Shown here piece by piece: positions 33,171 through 38,729 of a stretch of 38,729 nt of DNA. The notes beneath the pieces are model-generated. The model was not told the origin of the DNA. It saw only the letters and a program-made list of their open reading frames with translations, and searched no databases. The position numbers were made by a program, and so were the translations under genes. The stretch lies in assembly GCF_000506985.1 (NCBI RefSeq), contig NZ_KI650985.1:1-38729 (forward strand), given 5' to 3'. This stretch comes from Advenella kashmirensis W13003. GTDB taxonomy: Bacteria; Pseudomonadota; Gammaproteobacteria; Burkholderiales; Burkholderiaceae_B. Numbering within the stretch: position 1 is the stretch's first letter; each line of letters starts with the position of its first letter.

Positions 33171-34153
33171 AAACAGGTTCACGTATTCAAGTAAGCGTGG
33201 TGGTGCCCACTTATCGCAGGCCCGATTTGTTAGAACGATGCCTAGAGGCACTCCAGCGCCAGACCCTTTTTCCTGCGGATTATGAAATTATCATTTGTGA
33301 CGACGGCCCCAGTGAAATGGCCAACCGTGTGGTGCGCAATGCTCGAGCAGCCATGCCAAACGGCCCGCAAATCCATTATCATGAAGTCACTCAGACGCAA
33401 GGCCCTGCCGGAGCACGCAATATCGGATGGCAATACTCGCGCGCACCTATCATCGCCTTTACGGACGACGATACGATCCCCGACTCAGACTGGCTTAAAG
33501 CGGGTCTGGACGCGCTTGCAACAGAAGCTGATGCTGTAAGCGGACATATATCAATGCCGTTGCCTAAGGAGCCAACCGACATCGAATTGGATGCCGCGGA
33601 CTTGACCCACGCCGAATTCGTTACAGCCAACTGCTTTATACGCCGAGATATTCTCAACAAACTCGGAGGATTCGATGAACGATTCGCAATGGCTTGGCGT
33701 GAGGACTCAGACCTGCACTTCACCCTGCTTGAAACAGGGCATTCTATCGTTAAGGCTCCCAACGCTCTTGTTACGCATCCTTTAAGGCCTATGCCATTTT
33801 CTGCCGGGATTGGGATGCAAAAAAAAATTGTCTATGATGTGTTGCTATTTCGTAAGCATCCCAGGCTCTATAGGGAGAGAATCCGGCAGGGTCCTCCTTG
33901 GCTATATTTGTCTATCACATTGTTACTAACACTTGCGGTACTCTTTGCGTTAGCCGGCCGTGCAGATATTGCCATTATTGCGTTCGGACTCTGGGGTATA
34001 TTGACTCTGCGATTCTTTTTGACTCGTTTAGTACACAGTGCGCTCACGATGCGCAATGCCCTCGAGGTGTTGTTAACCTCCATTGTGATTCCCCCGTTGT
34101 CAATCTTTTGGCGGATGGTCGGGATAAGTCGCTATGGAGCGAGATTGCCATGA
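33167..34153 (+). CDS. Family 2 glycosyltransferase with C-terminal membrane helices
   Basis: The 328-aa protein has a GT2 domain: VSVVVPTYRRPDLLERCLEA, IIICDDGPSE, QGPAGARNIGW, and DDD in IAFTDDDTIPDSDW. An FIRRDILNKLGGFDERFAMA block and W-R-E-D-S-D complete the acceptor site. From about residue 245 two membrane helices follow (LYLSITLLLTLAVLFALAG and IAIIAFGLWGILTLRFFL), with a possible third near the end. It is anchored at the inner membrane and coupled to its neighbours by ATGA at both ends. Confidence 0.86.
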   Translation: MKTGSRIQVSVVVPTYRRPDLLERCLEALQRQTLFPADYEIIICDDGPSEMANRVVRNARAAMPNGPQIHYHEVTQTQGPAGARNIGWQYSRAPIIAFTDDDTIPDSDWLKAGLDALATEADAVSGHISMPLPKEPTDIELDAADLTHAEFVTANCFIRRDILNKLGGFDERFAMAWREDSDLHFTLLETGHSIVKAPNALVTHPLRPMPFSAGIGMQKKIVYDVLLFRKHPRLYRERIRQGPPWLYLSITLLLTLAVLFALAGRADIAIIAFGLWGILTLRFFLTRLVHSALTMRNALEVLLTSIVIPPLSIFWRMVGISRYGARLP

Positions 34154-35217
34154 AGCCAACAGGTATCGACTGGAACGTGCCCATTAAAAACGTAGCCATA
34201 TTCAGAGCCTTAAATCTCGGTGATATGCTATGCGTCATTCCAGCGTTGCGCGTGTTGCGCCGACAACTGCCCAAGGCGCATATTTCGCTCATTGGGCTCA
34301 GAAGTGCAATTCCCGTATTGGAAAGATTTCCTGAATATGTGGATGAGCTGATCGAGTTCCCCGGTGATGCCGCTTTTCCTGAACAGCCTGTCCAGGAAAA
34401 TAGAGTGTCTGATTTTTATCGTGATATGCGAGCCCGATCATTTGATTTGGCTCTGCAAATTCACGGGAGCGGCCAGCGCGCTAATGATATCGTAAAAACC
34501 ATGGCTCCCCGGCAATGGGCCGGCTTTGTTCCTGAGCCTAACCAGACAGTCCCGGGTCAGCTTTTGCCATGGCCAGATGATCTTCACGAAATCCATCGTT
34601 ATCTCGCATTATTGCAACATATTGGTCTGGAAGCGAGTGACGACACATTGGAATTCCCTGTGAGCACTTCAGACAGAGATTCGGCAGACTCCGTTGCGAT
34701 GAAAAACGGCCTCACGCTGAACAAAACCGTCTTTATCCATCCGGGTGCGAGATTGGCGTCCAGGCGGTGGCCATTGGAGCGCTTTGCTCAGGTGGCAAGA
34801 CAATTAGCCCAAGAGGGGTGGCAGATCGCAATAACCGGAAGCGCGGGCGAATCAGCCATGGCCAAGGGCTTGGAGGCGAGAACGGGCCACAGGCTGGTCG
34901 ATCTATGCGGCGCTACCTCGCTTGGGAGCCTCGCCAGTTTGTTGCAACGCGGAAGGCTGCTGATCTGCAACGATACCGGCGTCTCACACGTTGCCGCCAG
35001 TGTACATGCTACAAGCGTCGTGATCGCCTCAGGCAGCGACGTGGCCCGCTGGGGGCCTCTAGATAGAAAGAGGCATACCGTTTTGTATACACCAATAGGA
35101 TGTAGGCCATGTGCATACGATCAATGTCCCATTGGACATCCGTGCGCGTTGGGTGTGCAAGTTGATCGCGTTATGCGTGAAATCAATCGGCATCTGAACC
35201 AAGGAGTGCCGCAATGA
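34150..35217 (+). CDS. Family 9 glycosyltransferase (heptosyltransferase-like)
   Basis: The 355-aa protein (ATG 34150, ATGA overlap with the GT2) is a second GT9. Motifs are IFRALNLGDMLCVIPALRVL, FIHPGARLASRRWPLERFA, ITGSAGESAMA, then LICNDTGVSHVAASVHATSV. The C-terminal Cys set CRPCAYDQCPIGHPCALGV matches the family pattern. A long open frame upstream (from 33898) is only read-through of the GT2 region. It presumably adds a second residue of a heptose-like sugar; donor unproven. Confidence 0.86.
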   Translation: MKPTGIDWNVPIKNVAIFRALNLGDMLCVIPALRVLRRQLPKAHISLIGLRSAIPVLERFPEYVDELIEFPGDAAFPEQPVQENRVSDFYRDMRARSFDLALQIHGSGQRANDIVKTMAPRQWAGFVPEPNQTVPGQLLPWPDDLHEIHRYLALLQHIGLEASDDTLEFPVSTSDRDSADSVAMKNGLTLNKTVFIHPGARLASRRWPLERFAQVARQLAQEGWQIAITGSAGESAMAKGLEARTGHRLVDLCGATSLGSLASLLQRGRLLICNDTGVSHVAASVHATSVVIASGSDVARWGPLDRKRHTVLYTPIGCRPCAYDQCPIGHPCALGVQVDRVMREINRHLNQGVPQ

Positions 35218-36161
35218 AACCCTTGCGCATTCTCACTTGGCACGTTCACGGCAACTATCTCTATTCTCTGTCCCGTTTGCCGCACGAGTTCATTATCCCG
35301 GTATCCGATGACAATCGTCCCGGCTATTCATATCTGGGCGCGAAAATTCCATGGGGGGACAATATTCGCATGGTTCCAGTGAACCAGCTCTCCGAGTTGG
35401 ATTTTGATTGTGTTATTTACCAGTCAAGACAAGCATATGAGCAAGACCGCCTGCAGATATTGAATCCGGTTCAGCAAAAACTGCCGAGTATATACGTCGA
35501 GCATAACCCTCCAGAGCCTCATCCCACCGATACTAGGCATGTCTTTCAGGTTGAGCACGGCATTCTCGTTCACGTGACTCAGTATAACGCTTTGATGTGG
35601 GATTCTGGTATTACGCCGGCAACGATCATTGAGCATGGCGTGCCCGAATCTCCAGGAATCACCTATGGCGGGGAGCTGGCAAAGGGCATTGTGGTAATTA
35701 ATAATCTTGCCAGCCGTGGCAGACGGGTCGGGGTGGATATCTATGAAAAGATCCAGCAATCAGTGCCGCTTGACCTGATTGGTATGGATTCAGAGCGCTT
35801 GAACGGAGGGCTCGGGGAAGTCAAAAATATGGATGTCCCCGCATGCATTGCACATTATCGGTTCTTTTTTACACCCATTCGCTATGCGAGCCTGGGTTTA
35901 TCTCTGGTGGAGGCAATGATGGTCGGTATGCCTGTGGTTGGGATTGCCGCTACCGAATTGCCGCATGTGATTCAAAACGGCGTAAACGGTTATGTTAGCA
36001 ATCGCCCGGTGGAATTAATGTATGTCTGTAATGAGCTTTTAAAAGATCGGAAACTTGCGCTCCAGTGGGGGCAGGCGGCACAACAAACTGCTCGTGAACG
36101 TTTCAATATTACGAGGTTCGTTGCCGACTGGGAACGTGTACTTTTACAATTGAGGGCGTAA
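35214..36161 (+). CDS. Glycosyltransferase, family 4-like
   Basis: The 315-aa protein lacks a long N-terminal GT-B motif but shows the usual C-terminal donor domain: GLSLVEAMMVGMPVVGIAAT, then ELPHVIQNGVNGYVSNRP. The N-terminal half has ILTWHVHGNYLYSLSRL and YVEHNPPEPHPTDTRH. It is shorter than standard GT4 enzymes (about 370). The GT4 glutamate pair is not obvious: LGLSLVE supplies one Glu, and the other position holds Arg or Tyr (IRYASLGLS). It overlaps the GT9 by ATGA and precedes the epimerase by 3 bp. Confidence 0.78.
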   Translation: MKPLRILTWHVHGNYLYSLSRLPHEFIIPVSDDNRPGYSYLGAKIPWGDNIRMVPVNQLSELDFDCVIYQSRQAYEQDRLQILNPVQQKLPSIYVEHNPPEPHPTDTRHVFQVEHGILVHVTQYNALMWDSGITPATIIEHGVPESPGITYGGELAKGIVVINNLASRGRRVGVDIYEKIQQSVPLDLIGMDSERLNGGLGEVKNMDVPACIAHYRFFFTPIRYASLGLSLVEAMMVGMPVVGIAATELPHVIQNGVNGYVSNRPVELMYVCNELLKDRKLALQWGQAAQQTARERFNITRFVADWERVLLQLRA

Positions 36162-36164
36162 AGC

Positions 36165-37181
36165 ATGTCTGAACAAAAGATCGACCAAAAGGTGATTCTA
36201 GTGGCAGGAGGTGCCGGTTTCCTTGGTGTACATCTTTGTAGGACGTTATTGACGCAGGGACATGAGGTGATTTGCGTAGATAATTTCCTCACAGGATCTG
36301 AAGATAATCTTGCTCCTTTGAACGAACACCCAAATTTCAATGCGCTGAAACACGACATTATCGATCCGCTGCCATCTAACCTTCACCCTGATCAAATCTA
36401 TAACCTCGCCTGTGCAGCCTCGCCACGACGATACCAGGCTGATCCTATTCATACGGTCCGAACCTGCGTGCAGGGTGTATTTAATCTGCTCGAGCTGGCT
36501 TCAACACGGAATGCGCGAATTCTCCAGGCATCGACCAGTGAAATTTATGGTGATCCAAAAGAGCATCCGCAGCACGAAAGCTATCATGGCAACGTAAACC
36601 CGGTGGGAATCCGGTCATGTTATGACGAAGGCAAACGGTGTGCGGAAACCCTAATGTCGGATTATGGAAGAACGCGCGGTGTTACGGCGAAGATTGCGCG
36701 CATTTTCAATACCTATGGGCCAGGTATGGCTGTAGATGACGGGCGAGTCGTTTCTACGTTTATTGACCAGGCACTGCGTGCAAAAGCTCTGACAGTCTAC
36801 GGAGATGGCAGCCAGACACGGTCGTTATGCTACGTCGACGACATGATCAAGGGCTTAATCCTTCTTATGAACAGCGTGGACACCTTTCGAGGACCAGTGA
36901 ATCTAGGCAATACGCAAGAGATTTCTGTTCTAGATATCGCATTGCGTATTAGCGAGCTTGCGCCTCACGAGCCGAAAATCGTGTTTAAACCGCTGCCAGC
37001 CGACGATCCAACAGTGCGTTGTCCGGATATAGCGCTTGCTCGGCGTCATTTGGATTGGAATCCGACCGTCCAATTTGAGGAAGGCCTAAGGCTGACCTAT
37101 GCGCATTTTGCGCGGACAGCCAATGGCCGGCAACTGCCTGAAAGTGGCATTGGACCGGCCAATTCGCATATTGAAAAATAG
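36165..37181 (+). CDS. NAD-dependent sugar epimerase/dehydratase, UDP-glucuronate decarboxylase (UDP-xylose synthase)-like
   Basis: The 338-aa extended SDR has GGAGFLG (15-21), Ser/Thr around 123-125 (ASTSE), and the catalytic Tyr153 and Lys157 (CYDEGK). The stretch LACAASPRRYQADPIHTVRT, then QASTSEIYGDP, NVNPVGIRSCYDEGKRCAE, ARIFNTYGPGM and YGDGSQTRSLCYVDD is the UXS signature. UXS turns UDP-glucuronate into UDP-xylose. The next gene makes UDP-glucuronate, so the pair forms a short pathway. Minor deviations (AAS where many have ASP; RSLCY for RSFCY) do not touch catalytic residues. GAGGG lies 8 nt before ATG 36165. Confidence 0.88.
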   Translation: MSEQKIDQKVILVAGGAGFLGVHLCRTLLTQGHEVICVDNFLTGSEDNLAPLNEHPNFNALKHDIIDPLPSNLHPDQIYNLACAASPRRYQADPIHTVRTCVQGVFNLLELASTRNARILQASTSEIYGDPKEHPQHESYHGNVNPVGIRSCYDEGKRCAETLMSDYGRTRGVTAKIARIFNTYGPGMAVDDGRVVSTFIDQALRAKALTVYGDGSQTRSLCYVDDMIKGLILLMNSVDTFRGPVNLGNTQEISVLDIALRISELAPHEPKIVFKPLPADDPTVRCPDIALARRHLDWNPTVQFEEGLRLTYAHFARTANGRQLPESGIGPANSHIEK

Positions 37182-37191
37182 AGGTATCGTT

Positions 37192-38628
37192 ATGAATGTA
37201 GTGGTGATTGGATCTGGATATGTAGGGCTGGTGACCGGCTGTTGTCTGGCAGAGGCGGGAAACAATGTTGTCTGTGTAGACCATGACGTAAAAAAAGTAA
37301 ACGCGCTGACTGGCGGCACATTGCCGTTTTATGAACCCGAGCTGGAAGCCATTCTTGACGAACAGATCCAAGGCGGGCGCCTGACTTTCACGACCTCGAT
37401 CCGCCATGCGATGGGAAAAGCGAACGTGGTGTTCCTGGCCGTGGGCACGCCACCAAATTCAGATGGCAGCGCCAACCTCCATAATCTTTTGGACTGTGCT
37501 AAAACGCTGGGGCAGGCGATCCCAGACGACTGCGTGGTGGTGGTGAAATCCACTGTCCCCGTGGGAACGTGCGAACGGATTAGAAGAATCTTGAATAATG
37601 CTACCGAAATTGGGCGCCATACACAACGGATAAGTATTGCATCAAATCCTGAATTTCTTGCAGAAGGGCGGGCAGTTCAAGATTTCCGTGATCCAGATCG
37701 CATCGTAATAGGCGCAGATGATCCGCATGCATTTTCGGTGTTGAGCGATTTATACGCGCCTTTTAATTTGGATGGGAACCGGTTGATCCTCATGGATATA
37801 CGCAGTGCTGAATTCGCGAAATATGCCTGCAATTCTATGCTGGCAGCACGGATATCGATGATTAATGAACTATCCGGTCTGGCAGGAGCGCTCAGTGCAG
37901 ATATCAATGCAATATGCCGGGTATTGAAGGGGGATGCGCGGATTGGAGGGAGCTATTTACATCCGGGCGTGGGATATGGCGGTTCATGCCTGCCGAAAGA
38001 TCTAAGTGCGTTGATCGATTTGGCGCAAACAGTGGATGAGCCGGCGGATATGCTACGGAGTATTCAAAAAGTAAATCTAGACCAGCGAGAACGTCTTTTT
38101 CATGCAATTCGGACCCATTTCAATGACAAACTTCGGGGCAAAACCATAGGAGTCTGGGGACTGTCGTTTAAGCCAGGGACAGACGACGTGCGAGCAGCCC
38201 CGAGTCTATCGCTCATCAGCAGCTTGGTTCAAGCGGGCGCGATCGTTCGGGCGTATGATCCGGTAGCAGAACACGCTGCACAAAAGGCACTTGGCGATAT
38301 GCAGGTTCATTACAGCCCTTGCGCTATGGATGTTTGCGCCAATGCGGACGCCCTAGCTGTGATGACAGAATGGGAAGAATTTGGCCACCCTGATTTCAAA
38401 GAGGTCGCACATCAGATGCGAGGCAACATGATATTTGATGCGCGAGGCTTATATCAGAGCGAGACCTTACAACGATATGGGCTAGAGCATTACGTGCTTG
38501 GGCAGAATAAATTCGGACGCGTAAAAATGAATGTGGCACAGAATAATCAGAGAACGTGGAAACAGTGGTTCGCAAGGCAAGAGGGAGGGGAAGCGGCCCA
38601 TTCAAATTTGCGCAAAATCGTCCCTTAA
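37192..38628 (+). CDS. ugd: UDP-glucose 6-dehydrogenase, last gene of cluster B
   Basis: The 478-aa enzyme oxidises UDP-glucose to UDP-glucuronate with two NAD+. Motifs are GSGYVG (7-12), NPEFLAEG (152-159), Lys210 and Asn214, and the catalytic Cys266 in GVGYGGSCLPKD. A FKPGTDDVRAAPSL block leads into the C-terminal domain. Start ATG 37192 has GAGG 7 nt upstream; an in-frame Met at 37099 lies in the UXS gene. The protein is about 35 residues longer than usual: after YVLGQNKFGRVKM comes a basic, polar extension ending SNLRKIVP. The stop codon ends 2 bp before the insertion sequence. Confidence 0.94.
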   Translation: MNVVVIGSGYVGLVTGCCLAEAGNNVVCVDHDVKKVNALTGGTLPFYEPELEAILDEQIQGGRLTFTTSIRHAMGKANVVFLAVGTPPNSDGSANLHNLLDCAKTLGQAIPDDCVVVVKSTVPVGTCERIRRILNNATEIGRHTQRISIASNPEFLAEGRAVQDFRDPDRIVIGADDPHAFSVLSDLYAPFNLDGNRLILMDIRSAEFAKYACNSMLAARISMINELSGLAGALSADINAICRVLKGDARIGGSYLHPGVGYGGSCLPKDLSALIDLAQTVDEPADMLRSIQKVNLDQRERLFHAIRTHFNDKLRGKTIGVWGLSFKPGTDDVRAAPSLSLISSLVQAGAIVRAYDPVAEHAAQKALGDMQVHYSPCAMDVCANADALAVMTEWEEFGHPDFKEVAHQMRGNMIFDARGLYQSETLQRYGLEHYVLGQNKFGRVKMNVAQNNQRTWKQWFARQEGGEAAHSNLRKIVP

Positions 38629-38630
38629 TT

Positions 38631-38729
38631 TGTACTAGCTCAGACATGATCTGACAGTTACCCGCTTGTAATGCAGTGTCTGTCAGATTAGATTTGGTTC
38701 ACATTCTTCGATTCCCAAACCGCCTTACC
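38631..38729 (-). mobile_element. Second copy of the same insertion sequence end (right edge, inverted)
   Basis: The sequence is a perfect reverse complement of 32-130, starting TGTACTAGCTCAGACATGAT at position 38631. The element reads into the region from the right edge, so the two copies point their transposase 3' ends toward each other. Its body lies outside the window. Confidence 0.85.
38688..38729 (-). CDS. IS481-family-like transposase, C-terminal fragment (right copy)
   Basis: The last 13 residues (GKAVWESKNVNQI) and stop codon (38688-38690) of the transposase are identical to those at 32-73. Only this short end lies in the window, so the family call depends on the longer left copy. 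Confidence 0.6.
   Translation of the reverse strand, partial: GKAVWESKNVNQI

Noticed and set aside
33898-34149. Long N-terminal extension of the second GT9 gene
   Set aside because: The extension overlaps the GT2 coding sequence in another frame. The ATGA-coupled start at 34150 begins right before the GT9 fold.
1-38729. CRISPR arrays, tRNA or rRNA genes, phage genes
   Set aside because: No regularly spaced repeats, cloverleaf-like sequences or phage structural genes were recognised in the read-through of both strands.

Overview
The window looks like an accessory chromosomal region of a Gram-negative, aerobic, environmental bacterium. The mix of DUF883, CsbD, DUF2171, DUF4142 and DUF421 proteins, a large HPII-type catalase and an IS481-type element would suit a betaproteobacterium (Burkholderiales). 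That placement is an inference from gene content, and no rRNA, tRNA or housekeeping marker is present to settle it. No CRISPR array, phage module or replication origin was seen.

Layout. Both ends (1-130 and 38631-38729) carry the same end of one insertion sequence in opposite orientation. The repeat is 99 bp and perfect, and at the left end the IS interrupts a small gene. From the left: a three-gene molybdenum hydroxylase operon (688-4516, minus strand) resembling the aldehyde oxidoreductase PaoABC. Next come a conserved protein of unknown function (4925), a DUF883 protein (5697), a truncated membrane-protein copy (6075) and two small hypotheticals. Glycan cluster A follows (7292-14518, plus): GT2, GT4, an acyl-CoA-dehydrogenase-like protein, a PIG-L deacetylase/NodS-like methyltransferase fusion, a second GT2 and a membrane cellulose-synthase-like GT2.

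The centre (14759-27187) is a stress-type section of mostly small genes: DUF2171, an exported Ser/Asp-rich protein, a zinc-ribbon membrane protein, catalase HPII (katE), two tandem CsbD proteins, a short NAD synthetase, DUF421, a low-affinity-iron-permease-family protein, a second DUF883, DUF1328, the full-length membrane protein, DUF4142 and three small hypotheticals. Several have broken or duplicated relatives elsewhere in the window (the IS-cut gene at 107, the truncated gene at 6075, an iron-permease relic at 16199, a frameshifted relic at 22290). This suggests repeated duplication and decay of one stress module.

Glycan cluster B (27697-38628, plus) is a tightly packed ten-gene operon: GT4, SDR, HAD-IIIA phosphatase, GT9, NodU-like carbamoyltransferase, GT2, GT9, GT4, UDP-glucuronate decarboxylase-like protein and UDP-glucose 6-dehydrogenase. 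The last two would supply UDP-glucuronate and UDP-xylose. Together, clusters A and B encode glycosyl transfer, de-N-acetylation, methylation and carbamoylation, a set that resembles Nod-factor decoration. No NodA acyltransferase, flippase, polymerase or exporter is visible. The best overall reading is an IS-bounded fitness island that couples synthesis of an uncharacterised decorated glycan or glycoconjugate to peroxide and envelope stress protection.
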